Of a stretch of 64,000 nucleotides of DNA, positions 16,832 through 24,864 are shown piece after piece. A program made the position numbers and the translations under genes. The notes below the pieces were generated by a model. That model saw nothing but the letters and a program-made list of their open reading frames with translations. It was not told the origin of the DNA and searched no databases. The stretch's first letter is position 1. The number at the start of each line of letters is the position of its first letter. The stretch lies in contig NZ_CP010979.1 in assembly GCF_000498395.2 (NCBI RefSeq), positions 4,588,001-4,652,000 on the forward strand, given 5' to 3'. This DNA comes from Pseudomonas putida S13.1.2 (GTDB lineage: Bacteria > Pseudomonadota > Gammaproteobacteria > Pseudomonadales > Pseudomonadaceae).

Positions 16832-18637
16832 TCAGTACGACAGGCCGAAGTGCTCTTCGTCCATCGCCATCAGGTTGTTGGCACCCGACAGCATGGTCGC
16901 CACATGCGTACGGGTACGCGGCAGGATGCGTTGGAAGTAGAAGCGCGCAGTCTGCAGCTTGGCGGTGTAGAAGGCCTCTTCGCTGGTGCCGGCTGCCAGC
17001 TTCTCGGCTGCCAGGCGGGCGATGTCGGCCCAGAAGTAGGCCAGGCAGGCGTAGCCGGAGTACATCAGGTAATCCACCGAGGCCGCACCCACTTCTTCGC
17101 GGTCCTTCATGGCGGCCATGCCCACTTTCATGGTCAGCTCGCCCCACTCCTTGTTGATGGCCGCCAGCGGTTCGACAAACTCCTTGAGCCCGTCATTGCC
17201 TTCCTGCGCCTGGCAGAACTTGTGCACGATCTTGGTGAAGCCCTTCAGGGCCTCGCCCTGGGTCATCAGCACTTTGCGGCCGAGCAGGTCCAGGGCCTGG
17301 ATGCCGGTGGTGCCTTCGTACAGCATGGAGATACGGCTGTCGCGCACGTTCTGCTCCATGCCCCACTCGGCGATGAAGCCATGGCCGCCGTAGATCTGCA
17401 CGCCGTGGTTGGCCGCTTCGAAACCGACTTCGGTCATGAACGCCTTGGCGATCGGGGTCAGGAACGCCAGCAGGGCGTCAGCCTTCTTGCGTTCTTCCTC
17501 GTCCTGGCTGTACTTGACGATGTCCACCTGCTTGGCGGTGAAGTACACCATCGCGCGGTTGCCTTCGGCAAAGGCCTTCATGGTCAGCAGCATGCGGCGC
17601 ACATCCGGGTGGACGATGATCGGGTCAGCGGCCTTGTCCGGTGCTTTCGGGCCGGTCAGGGAGCGCATTTGCAGGCGCTCGCGGGCGTACTTCAGGCCAC
17701 CCTGGAACGCCACTTCGGCGTGGGCCAGGCCTTGCAGCGCAGTACCCAGGCGAGCCGTGTTCATGAAGGTGAACATGCAGTTCAGGCCTTTGTTGGCCGG
17801 GCCGATCAGGTAGCCGGTGGCAGCATCAAAGTTCATCACGCAGGTGGCGTTACCGTGGATGCCCATCTTGTGTTCGATGGAACCGCAGCTCACGCCGTTG
17901 CGCTCGCCCACGCCGCCTTCGGCATTGGGCAGGAACTTCGGCACGATGAACAGCGAAATACCTTTGGTACCGGCTGGTGCATCCGGCAGGCGGGCCAGGA
18001 CGATATGGACGATGTTATCGGCCATGTCGTGCTCACCGGCCGAAATGAAGATCTTGGTGCCCGACACTTTGTAGCTGCCGTCAGCCTGTGGCTCGGCCTT
18101 GGTGCGCAGCATGCCCAGGTCGGTACCGCAGTGCGGCTCGGTCAGGCACATGGTACCGGTCCACTCGCCGGACACCAGTTTGGTCAGGTAGGTGTGCTGC
18201 TGCTCGGCAGTGCCGTGCGCGGAGATGGTGTTCATCGCGCCATGCGACAGGCCTGGGTACATGCCCCACGACCAGTTCGAACCGCCGACCATTTCGCTCA
18301 GGGCCAGGCCCAGCGATTCCGGCAGGCCTTGGCCGCCATGCTCGACGTCATGCGCCAGGCTCGGCCAGCCGCCTTCGACGAACTGCTCGTAGGCCGCTTT
18401 GAAGCCAGTCGGGGTTTTAACGCCCGATTCGCTCCAGGTGCAGCCTTCCTGGTCACCCACACGGTTCAGCGGCGACAGCACCTGCTCACAGAACTTCGCG
18501 CCTTCTTCGAGGATCGCGTCGACCATGTCAGGCGTGGCGTCCTGGCAGCCCGGCAGGCTCTGATAGTGCGCCTCATAGCCAAGCAGTTCGTCGCGAACGA
18601 AGCGGATATCACGCAAGGGGGCTTTGTAATCAGGCAT
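16832..18637 (-). CDS. Acyl-CoA dehydrogenase, large (601 aa) FadE-type
   Basis: Second FAD acyl-CoA dehydrogenase of the 600-residue class, sharing motif after motif with the 13430-15208 gene (MPDYKAPLRDIRFVRDELL, MCLTEPHCGTDLGMLRTKAE, LYEGTTGIQALDLLGRK). It should feed electrons from acyl-CoA to ETF during fatty-acid breakdown. ATG at 18637 gives the paralogue's N-terminus; the open frame runs 20 codons further up without support. A PsrA-type palindrome lies 57 bp upstream, implying induction by long-chain fatty acids. The gene ends at a strong terminator, so it is probably monocistronic. Confidence 0.92.
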   Translation of the reverse strand: MPDYKAPLRDIRFVRDELLGYEAHYQSLPGCQDATPDMVDAILEEGAKFCEQVLSPLNRVGDQEGCTWSESGVKTPTGFKAAYEQFVEGGWPSLAHDVEHGGQGLPESLGLALSEMVGGSNWSWGMYPGLSHGAMNTISAHGTAEQQHTYLTKLVSGEWTGTMCLTEPHCGTDLGMLRTKAEPQADGSYKVSGTKIFISAGEHDMADNIVHIVLARLPDAPAGTKGISLFIVPKFLPNAEGGVGERNGVSCGSIEHKMGIHGNATCVMNFDAATGYLIGPANKGLNCMFTFMNTARLGTALQGLAHAEVAFQGGLKYARERLQMRSLTGPKAPDKAADPIIVHPDVRRMLLTMKAFAEGNRAMVYFTAKQVDIVKYSQDEEERKKADALLAFLTPIAKAFMTEVGFEAANHGVQIYGGHGFIAEWGMEQNVRDSRISMLYEGTTGIQALDLLGRKVLMTQGEALKGFTKIVHKFCQAQEGNDGLKEFVEPLAAINKEWGELTMKVGMAAMKDREEVGAASVDYLMYSGYACLAYFWADIARLAAEKLAAGTSEEAFYTAKLQTARFYFQRILPRTRTHVATMLSGANNLMAMDEEHFGLSY

Positions 18638-18693
18638 TGCGATGAACCTCTGGGTCAGTTCTGTGGGGGTGACCAGCTCTTGGTGGCCGTCTA

Positions 18694-18709
18694 TCAAACA
18701 GTTGTTTGA
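18694..18709. promoter_or_regulatory. PsrA-type fatty-acid-responsive operator
   Basis: TCAAACA-GT-TGTTTGA, a perfect 7-bp inverted repeat. It fits the PsrA consensus G/CAAAC-N2-4-GTTTG/C exactly and lies 57 bp before the acyl-CoA dehydrogenase ATG, where a repressor would block transcription. Confidence 0.7.
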
Positions 18710-18752
18710 AACTTACGTTTAGCTCCGCATTCTGTCAAGGATGGACTATGGT

Positions 18753-18786
18753 GCCATTTACGCCACGAAAAATGGCGTTTACGCCA
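18753..18786. repeat. Nested direct and inverted repeat of TTTACGCCA
   Basis: TTTACGCCA occurs at 18757-18765 and 18778-18786, 21 bp apart, and GCCATTT/AAATGGC (18753-18759, 18770-18776) forms a dyad across the first copy. It is upstream of the PsrA-type site; function unknown. Confidence 0.4.
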
Positions 18787-18801
18787 AGGCATGGTGCAAC
18801 C

Positions 18802-18893
18802 CCTGTGGGAGCGGGTTTACCCGCGAATAGGCCCGCGCCAGAAAAAAAGTTGTCTGGGCTGACGCATTCGCGGGTAAACCCGCTCCCACAGGG
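18802..18893. repeat. REP pair
   Basis: Inverted first-family REP copies at about 18802-18827 and 18867-18893, between the dehydrogenase promoter and the 98-residue gene. Confidence 0.85.
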
Positions 18894-18924
18894 ATAGCGG
18901 TAGATTCAGGGGAGACGCCGACAA

Positions 18925-19221
18925 TCAGGCGTAGGTGTCGATGATCCGGCCGAGCATTTCGTCGGATGCCTTGACTACCTTTGCGCCAAGCTCGACTTCG
19001 GTTTTGCCCACGGCCATTTGCACCACGCTGGTGGCCATGTCCATCTGCTGGCTGCGGTCGACCGAACGCAGGCGTTCAGCCTGAAAATCGCTGGACTGGC
19101 TGGTGGCGGTACGTTCGGCTGTGGTGTTGGCGATCTGGCCGGCGGCCTGATCGACGCGGTGCTGGCCGGTGTGGATTGCGCCCAGGCCCGCGTAATAAGC
19201 GGAGCTACCGGTGATTTCCAT
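18925..19221 (-). CDS. Small protein resembling flagellar rod/hook C-terminal helices
   Basis: A 98-residue protein of unknown role. The first part, EITGSSAYYAGLGAIHTGQH, then RVDQAAGQIANTT, resembles the N-terminal helix of flagellar rod and hook proteins, and its end (DMATSVVQMAVGKTEVELG, then KVVKASDEMLGRIIDTYA) closely resembles FlgC/FlgG C-termini, as if an axial protein had lost its middle. GGAG precedes the ATG at a normal distance. No flagellar genes are near; it lies 190 bp downstream of bioD on the same strand. Real gene: likely; function: unknown. Confidence 0.8.
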   Translation of the reverse strand: MEITGSSAYYAGLGAIHTGQHRVDQAAGQIANTTAERTATSQSSDFQAERLRSVDRSQQMDMATSVVQMAVGKTEVELGAKVVKASDEMLGRIIDTYA

Positions 19222-19340
19222 GTCAGGACTCCATTGACGCTGGATGACGAACAGGCCTAATTAAAGCAGGCTGGGCGCGAAAAGGCCCGTTTAAAAGCCT
19301 AATGGCCTGGTGCCAGTTGATAGGCCTTGGGTATTCCTGC

Positions 19341-19400
19341 TCCGGCCCATCGCCGGCAAGCCAGCTCCTACAAGAGCGGGTTCCCACGCGAAGGGGCCGG
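19341..19400. repeat. Mosaic REP (two different half elements)
   Basis: A CGCCGGCAAGCCAGCTCC half (third REP family) is joined to an AGCGGGTTCCCACGCGAA half (first family), between bioD and the 98-residue gene. Confidence 0.6.
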
Positions 19401-19412
19401 GCGTGGAAACAG

Positions 19413-20093
19413 CTAATCCAGCAGATCCAGCTGAAGGTGTTCAGCCACCATATCGGCACTGGCTTGCTTCAATTTGGGCACCCGCCCAAGGCAAGGCGCG
19501 GGCAAGCGCTCTGCCAGGCTGGCCAGGTTCTCTTCAAGACGCGAAGTACGGGGCTCGATGATGTTCGCCACCCACCCGGCCAATTGCAGCCCATCCCGCT
19601 CGATCGCCTCAGCGCTGAGCAAGGCATGGCTGATGCAGCCCAACCGCACCCCTACCACCAGAATCACCGGCAACTGCAGGGCAACGGCAAGGTCGGACAG
19701 GTTCTCCAGACCCGACAGCGGCACACGCCAGCCACCGGCCCCTTCGACCAAGGTGAAATCGGCATTTTGTTGCAGCACATTGCGCATTGCCGCCAGCAGC
19801 TCCGGAACAGCCAGCGTCACCCCCGCCTCGCGCGCCGCCACATGCGGGGCAATCGCAGGCTCGAAGGCAAACGGGTTGACCTGCTCGTATGGCAACTTGA
19901 TCGTGCTTTCGTCGATCAGCGCCTGGGCATCGCTGTTGCGCAAGCCCTTCGGTGTCATCGTGCAGCCGGAGGCCACCGGCTTGGCACCCAGTGTGCTCAT
20001 GCCCTGCAAGCGCGCCGCGTGCAAAAGCCCGGCGGCGATGGTGGTCTTGCCGACATCGGTATCGGTACCGGCAATGAAATAGGCCTGACTCAT
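19413..20093 (-). CDS. bioD: Dethiobiotin synthetase
   Basis: ATP-dependent closure of the ureido ring of biotin: converts 7,8-diaminopelargonate and CO2 to dethiobiotin. The P-loop GTDTDVGKTT spans residues 9-18; GAKPVASGC and the VEGAGGWRVPLS motif, conserved in BioD, follow. Length 226 matches the family. ATG at 20093 follows the bioC stop by 10 bp. It is the last gene of the bioBFHCD operon. Confidence 0.96.
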   Translation of the reverse strand: MSQAYFIAGTDTDVGKTTIAAGLLHAARLQGMSTLGAKPVASGCTMTPKGLRNSDAQALIDESTIKLPYEQVNPFAFEPAIAPHVAAREAGVTLAVPELLAAMRNVLQQNADFTLVEGAGGWRVPLSGLENLSDLAVALQLPVILVVGVRLGCISHALLSAEAIERDGLQLAGWVANIIEPRTSRLEENLASLAERLPAPCLGRVPKLKQASADMVAEHLQLDLLD

Positions 20094-20103
20094 CTCGCTC
20101 CCC

Positions 20104-20922
20104 TTACGCCTGTGGCTTGCGCAACACACCATAGACCACCTGATAGGTGGCTGGCAGCCCCTCAGGCTGGCGAAATGCTTCGTAGGCCTGCAAAAGGCCC
20201 TGCATGCGGGCCCGGCCGGTGAGGCCTGAAGGGCGGCCCGGGTTGAGGTTGTGCGCGCCCAGCGCCTTCAGTTCATGGGTCAGGCTGCGCACATCCGGGT
20301 AGTGCAGCACATGCGGGCAACGCTGCAGCCCAAGTTGTTCAAAGCCGCTGTCGGCACACAGGCGCTGGTAATCCTCAAACCGCCGAAAGCGGTTTACATG
20401 CACCAGGCCATCCACCGCCTGCCAGCTGGCACGCAATTCGTCCAGAGTACCCACGCACAGGCTGCTGAAGGCCAGCACGCCGCCGGGGCGCAGTACCCGC
20501 AACGCCTCTGCCAGCACACTGGCGAACTGGTCGCACCACTGCACCGCCAGGCTGGTGAACACAAGGTCGAGGCTGGCATCTCGCAGCGGCAAACGCTCGG
20601 CATCACCGGCCACGTGGTAGTGCGCCCCACCCTGTTCATGCCGGGCGTGGCGCAGCATGCCTTCGGCGATGTCCACTGCCACACCGCTGGCCGGTGCAAA
20701 ACACTCGGCCAGCTTTCGGCTGAAATGGCCAGTGCCGCTACCCAGGTCCAGCCAGTGCGACGGCTGCAAGCCTGCCGGCAACTGCTCCAGCAGGTTCAAC
20801 CCTACAGCGCGCTGCAAGGCTGCCACGCTGTCGTAGCTGGCCGCAGCGCGGGAGAACGAAGCCGCCACCTGGCGTTTGTCGGGCAATGCGCCGGGCAGGG
20901 TCGGACGGGAAAGGTCAGTCAT
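20104..20922 (-). CDS. bioC: Malonyl-ACP O-methyltransferase BioC
   Basis: SAM-dependent methyltransferase that caps malonyl-ACP so the fatty-acid machinery can build pimeloyl-ACP methyl ester. The class-I SAM motif LDLGSGTGHFSRKLAE is near residue 55, and post-motifs (VAVDIAEGML, LVFTSLAVQWCDQ) fit BioC. ATG at 20922 gives 272 residues and overlaps the bioH stop by eight bases; the longer open frame lies inside bioH and was rejected. Its product is finished by BioH, encoded just upstream. Confidence 0.95.
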   Translation of the reverse strand: MTDLSRPTLPGALPDKRQVAASFSRAAASYDSVAALQRAVGLNLLEQLPAGLQPSHWLDLGSGTGHFSRKLAECFAPASGVAVDIAEGMLRHARHEQGGAHYHVAGDAERLPLRDASLDLVFTSLAVQWCDQFASVLAEALRVLRPGGVLAFSSLCVGTLDELRASWQAVDGLVHVNRFRRFEDYQRLCADSGFEQLGLQRCPHVLHYPDVRSLTHELKALGAHNLNPGRPSGLTGRARMQGLLQAYEAFRQPEGLPATYQVVYGVLRKPQA

Positions 20923-21646
20923 CGCCACTCTCATGCAGGAAACTCTTGATGCCCGCCGCCAACTCCTGCGGATACTCCAGCAGGAACGCGTGGGAACTGT
21001 CTTCGACCAGGCCCACTTCCACATCTGGCAGCAGCTCGCTCAATGCCTTGGCTGCCTCTGCCGGCACCAGCGCATCGCTGCCGGCGAACAGGTGCAATTG
21101 CGGGCCGCCGTATGCCTGCAGGGCCTCGCGGGTGTCCAGCTTGGCCAGCACTTCAAGGCCGGTGGCCAGGTACAGCGGGTCGGTGTCCGGCACGCCGACA
21201 CCCAGTTGGCGCAGCAACGTGCGTGGCTGTTGGGCGCCATCACTGCACAAGGTACGGAAGCGCTTGAGGGTGACCTGTGTATGGCTCCGGCAGCCATCGA
21301 GGAAGGTGCCGAAGGTGTCTTCGGGCATGCCGTAGGGCCAGTCGGGCCGGGCCACGAAACTGGGGTTGCTGGCCAGGGTCAGCAGGCCACAGCAGTGATC
21401 GCCACGCTGGTGCGCCAACGCGCTGGCCAACATGCCACCGAGCGACCAGCCACCCAGCCAGACATTGCTGGGCAGCTTGCGGTCCAGGTGGTCGACCCAA
21501 CCCTGCACATCGCTGTGGTCCAGTTCGGGCAGGGGCATCAGCTCTACCTGCAGGCGGGCATCCTGGGCGCGCAGGCTGGCTGCCAGCGGCTCCAGTGAAG
21601 CAGTGCCCAGGCCCCAGCCGGGCAGCAGTACAAGACGATTACGCAT
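20915..21646 (-). CDS. bioH: Pimeloyl-[ACP] methyl ester carboxylesterase
   Basis: Alpha/beta-hydrolase that removes the methyl group from pimeloyl-ACP methyl ester and so stops chain elongation. The nucleophile elbow GWSLGG places Ser at residue 68; the general-base His is about 219 (EDSSHAFL) and the Asp is in GSDALVPAE. Length 243, start ATG 21646 overlapping bioF by eight bases. BioH is often unlinked in enterobacteria; here it is inside the operon. Confidence 0.94.
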   Translation of the reverse strand: MRNRLVLLPGWGLGTASLEPLAASLRAQDARLQVELMPLPELDHSDVQGWVDHLDRKLPSNVWLGGWSLGGMLASALAHQRGDHCCGLLTLASNPSFVARPDWPYGMPEDTFGTFLDGCRSHTQVTLKRFRTLCSDGAQQPRTLLRQLGVGVPDTDPLYLATGLEVLAKLDTREALQAYGGPQLHLFAGSDALVPAEAAKALSELLPDVEVGLVEDSSHAFLLEYPQELAAGIKSFLHESGDD

Positions 21647-22811
21647 CGGCGTTCTCCAGCTGTGGATAACACTCGGCCAATGCATTCAACAATAGCTGCA
21701 CCTGCGCCTCGCTGTGCGCGGCGCTCAGGGTCACCCGCAGGCGTGCGCTGCCAACTGGCACGGTGGGTGGGCGGATGGCCGTCACCAGCAAGCCGCGCTC
21801 GCGCAACATACGCGACAGGCGCAGGGCCTGTGCGCTGTCGCCGATCATGATCGGCTGGATCGGCGTCGGGCTGTCCATCAACACCAGCCCGATCTGCTGC
21901 GCGCCTTCGCGGAACTGGCGAATCAACGCTGCCAGGTGTTCACGACGCCAGGTTTCGCGGCGCAGCAGCTCCAGGCTCTTGAGCGTGGCGCAGGCCAGCG
22001 CCGGTGGCTGGCTGGTGGTGTAGATGTAGGGGCGGGCAAACTGCACCAGCGCCTCGATCAGCTCTTCGCTGCCGGCAACAAAGGCGCCCGCTGTACCACA
22101 AGCCTTGCCCAGCGTACCGACCAGCACCGGAACATCATCCACGCCCAGGCCGAAGTGCTCGACGATGCCACCGCCCTGTGCGCCAAGAGTGCCCAGGCCA
22201 TGGGCGTCGTCGACCATCAGCCAGGCCCCGCGGGCACGGGCGACCTCGGCCAGCGCAGGCAGGTCGGCCAGGTCACCGTCCATGCTGAACACGCCATCCG
22301 TCACCACCAGTGTATTGCCAACGGCCTTGTCCAGGCGGCTGGCCAGGCTGGCTGCGTCGTTGTGCAGGTAGCGGTTGAAGCGGGCACCGCTGAGCAGCCC
22401 GCCATCCAGCAGCGAGGCATGGTTCAGGCGGTCTTGCAACACCGTGTCGCCCTGCCCTACCAGCGCGGTGATGGCGCCCAGGTTGGCCATGTAGCCCGTG
22501 GAGAACAACAATGCACGCGGGCGCCCGGTCAGTTCGGCCAGCGCCTCTTCAACCTGGTGATGCGGCGTGCTGTGGCCGACCACCAAGTGCGAGGCACCGC
22601 CGCCGACACCCCACTGCTCGGCGCCGGCCTGCCAGGCGGCGATCACCTCGGGGTGGTTGGCCAGGCCCAGGTAGTCATTGCTGCAGAAGGCCAGCAACTG
22701 CTGGCCGTCGACCACCACTTGCGGCCCTTGCGGGCTGCCCAGCAGAGGCCGCTGCCGATACAGGTCTGCGGCGCGCCGTTCGGCCAGGCGCGCCGCCAGG
22801 TCGAAGGCCAT
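21639..22811 (-). CDS. bioF: 8-amino-7-oxononanoate synthase
   Basis: PLP enzyme of the alpha-oxoamine synthase family that joins pimeloyl-ACP with alanine to give KAPA. Family motifs are the FCSNDYLGL N-terminal block, the MVDDAHGLG cofactor contact and the Schiff-base lysine K236 in GTLGKACG. The ATG at 22811 gives 390 residues and follows the bioB stop by a single base, so translation is coupled. Confidence 0.96.
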   Translation of the reverse strand: MAFDLAARLAERRAADLYRQRPLLGSPQGPQVVVDGQQLLAFCSNDYLGLANHPEVIAAWQAGAEQWGVGGGASHLVVGHSTPHHQVEEALAELTGRPRALLFSTGYMANLGAITALVGQGDTVLQDRLNHASLLDGGLLSGARFNRYLHNDAASLASRLDKAVGNTLVVTDGVFSMDGDLADLPALAEVARARGAWLMVDDAHGLGTLGAQGGGIVEHFGLGVDDVPVLVGTLGKACGTAGAFVAGSEELIEALVQFARPYIYTTSQPPALACATLKSLELLRRETWRREHLAALIRQFREGAQQIGLVLMDSPTPIQPIMIGDSAQALRLSRMLRERGLLVTAIRPPTVPVGSARLRVTLSAAHSEAQVQLLLNALAECYPQLENADA

Positions 22812-22812
22812 G

Positions 22813-23871
22813 TCAGGCCGATGCAGCGTTGTAGAACATCTCGCTGCTGCGCTGTTCGACCAGCGCCTGCTCGATGGCCGCCTGATGCACTTCGTCGGCG
22901 TGCTCTTCACGCGCTTCGGGCTTGATGCCCAGGCGTGCGAACAATTGCATGTCCTTGTCGGCCTGCGGGTTGGCGGTGGTCAGCAGTTTTTCGCCGTAGA
23001 AGATCGAGTTGGCGCCAGCCATGAACGCCAGGGCCTGCATTTGCTCGTTCATCTGCTCGCGGCCGGCGGACAGGCGCACGTGCGACTTGGGCATCAGCAG
23101 ACGAGCCACGGCGAGCATGCGGATGAAGTCGAACGGGTCGACGTCCTCTTCTTCGGCCAGCGGCGTGCCAGCAACCTTGACCAGCATGTTGATCGGCACT
23201 GACTCCGGGTGCTCGGGCAGGTTGGCCAGCTGAATCAGCAGGCCGGCGCGGTCGTCCAGCGACTCGCCCATGCCCAGGATGCCGCCGGAGCAGATCTTCA
23301 TCCCCGCATCGCGCACGTAGGCCAGGGTCTGCAGGCGCTCGCTGTAGGTGCGGGTGGTGATGATGCTGCCGTAGAACTCCGGCGAGGTGTCGAGGTTGTG
23401 GTTGTAGTAATCCAGGCCAGCCTGGGCCAGGGCTGCGGTCTGCTCCTGGTCGAGCTTGCCGAGGGTCATGCAGGTTTCCAGGCCCATGGCCTTTACACCT
23501 TTGACCATCTCCAGCACGTAGGGCATGTCTTTGGCCGACGGGTGCTTCCACGCCGCGCCCATGCAGAAGCGGGTGGAACCGATGGCTTTGGCGCGGGCAG
23601 CCTCTTCCAGCACCTTCTGCACTTCCATCAGCTTCTGTTTTTCCAGCCCGGTGTTGTAGTGGCCGGACTGTGGACAATATTTGCAATCTTCCGGGCAGGC
23701 GCCGGTCTTGATCGACAGCAGGGTCGAAACCTGCACCCGGTTAGGGTCGAAATGCGCGCGGTGCACGGTCTGCGCCTGGAACAGCAGGTCGTTGAACGGT
23801 TGCTGGAACAGCGCCTTGACCTCGGCCAGGGACCAGTCGTGACGTGTTGTTGCAGTTGTGCTGGCGCTCAT
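22813..23871 (-). CDS. bioB: Biotin synthase
   Basis: Radical-SAM enzyme inserting sulfur into dethiobiotin. The cluster motif GACPEDCKYCPQSG supplies C59, C63 and C66; the [2Fe-2S] ligand region and the NHNLDTSPEFY block are intact. Length 352. First gene of the bioBFHCD operon; a BirA-type operator lies 95-127 bp upstream, so transcription is probably repressed by biotinoyl-AMP-loaded BirA when biotin is plentiful. The bioA step is not encoded in the window. Confidence 0.97.
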   Translation of the reverse strand: MSASTTATTRHDWSLAEVKALFQQPFNDLLFQAQTVHRAHFDPNRVQVSTLLSIKTGACPEDCKYCPQSGHYNTGLEKQKLMEVQKVLEEAARAKAIGSTRFCMGAAWKHPSAKDMPYVLEMVKGVKAMGLETCMTLGKLDQEQTAALAQAGLDYYNHNLDTSPEFYGSIITTRTYSERLQTLAYVRDAGMKICSGGILGMGESLDDRAGLLIQLANLPEHPESVPINMLVKVAGTPLAEEEDVDPFDFIRMLAVARLLMPKSHVRLSAGREQMNEQMQALAFMAGANSIFYGEKLLTTANPQADKDMQLFARLGIKPEAREEHADEVHQAAIEQALVEQRSSEMFYNAASA

Positions 23872-23960
23872 CGGCGTTTCCTTGTTTAGGCTGTAGCTGG
23901 CGCCGGGACAGGAAAGCCCACAAGCGCATCACGGATAGCTGGCATAGTTACGGAAGGCCC

Positions 23961-24692
23961 ATGAACTGTCAACCACACTGGAAAAGACTGGTTTACAAGT
24001 GCTCACTTATTAACCAACTGTGTTTGTTGTGTGATGAACCGGCCGAGCAGCACTACCCATTGTGCACCGCCTGCGAGCAGGAACTGCCCTGGCTGGCTGA
24101 TCACTGCCTGCAATGCGCCCTGCCCTTGCCCATGGCCGGCCTGATCTGCGCCCAGTGTTCCCGCCGCTTGCCGGCGTTCGAGCACGTCATTGCGTTGTGG
24201 CATTTCGGTTTTCCGGTGGACACGTTGATCAGCCGCTTCAAGCACAATCGTCAATGGCCTTTGGGGCGCTTGATGGCCGAACTGCTGGGGTATGGGCTGC
24301 TGCATCGCTTTGCAGAAGGCCTACCCCGCCCTGACCTGCTGTTGCCTGTGCCCTTGGCCAAGCGTCGACTACGCGAGCGCGGGTTCAACCAGGCAGGGAT
24401 GCTGGGACGGTGGCTGTCTGGGCAACTTGCGCTACCTTGCGATGAGCGAATGCTGGTGCGCACGCGCGAAACACCTGCCCAGCAACAGCTGGATGCCCGG
24501 GCAAGGCAGCGCAATTTGCGACAAGCGTTTGCGGTCTCGGGTGAACTGACGGACAAACACGTCGCCATTGTCGATGATGTGTTGACCACCGGTGCTACCG
24601 CGCAGGCCATCGCCGAGGTGCTGCGCAAGGCCGGAGCGCGGCGGGTGGATGTGTATTGCCTGGCACGCACGCCCAAGCCGGGGTATGTATGA
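23961..24692 (+). CDS. ComF/GntX-family phosphoribosyltransferase-like protein
   Basis: Member of the ComF family, linked in other bacteria to DNA uptake (ComF) or gluconate metabolism (GntX); biochemical role unclear. N-terminal paired cysteines (CLLC, CTAC, CLQC, CAQC) form a zinc ribbon, and the C-terminus has the PRPP-binding motif VAIVDDVLTTGATAQ. ATG at 23961 gives 243 residues, normal for the family. It is divergent from bioB, and a BirA-like dyad overlaps its first codons. A start further downstream is possible but would remove part of the N-terminus only. Confidence 0.9.
   Translation: MNCQPHWKRLVYKCSLINQLCLLCDEPAEQHYPLCTACEQELPWLADHCLQCALPLPMAGLICAQCSRRLPAFEHVIALWHFGFPVDTLISRFKHNRQWPLGRLMAELLGYGLLHRFAEGLPRPDLLLPVPLAKRRLRERGFNQAGMLGRWLSGQLALPCDERMLVRTRETPAQQQLDARARQRNLRQAFAVSGELTDKHVAIVDDVLTTGATAQAIAEVLRKAGARRVDVYCLARTPKPGYV
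23966..23998. promoter_or_regulatory. Candidate BirA operator
   Basis: CTGTCAACC, 15 bases, GGTTTACAA. The right half is a perfect BirA half-site; the left matches TTGTAAACC at 7 of 9 positions; the spacer is within the known 14-16. It is 95-127 bp before the bioB ATG and overlaps codons 2-13 of comF. Confidence 0.7.
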
Positions 24693-24710
24693 GGAAACGC
24701 GGATCGCCCT

Positions 24711-24827
24711 CTGTAGGAGCGGCCGTGTGTCGCGATCGGGCTGCACAGCAGCCCCAGCGATATTAGCCACGGCTGAAATCCCGGGGCCGCTTCGCGCCCC
24801 TTTCGCGACACAAGGCCGCTCCTACAC
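24711..24827. repeat. REP pair (GCGGCC type)
   Basis: CTGTAGGAGCGGCCGTGTGTCGCGA and its inverse TCGCGACACAAGGCCGCTCC(T)AC, with GC-rich caps between, occupy the comF-modE gap. Confidence 0.85.
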
Positions 24828-24864
24828 ACTATCCACCTTCTTGCGCCACTACGACCGAATACCC

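Noticed and set aside
13430..18637. Possible gene duplication artefact of two similar acyl-CoA dehydrogenases
   Set aside because: They differ across their whole length and in promoters, and the same pair is recalled in P. aeruginosa; they are old paralogues.
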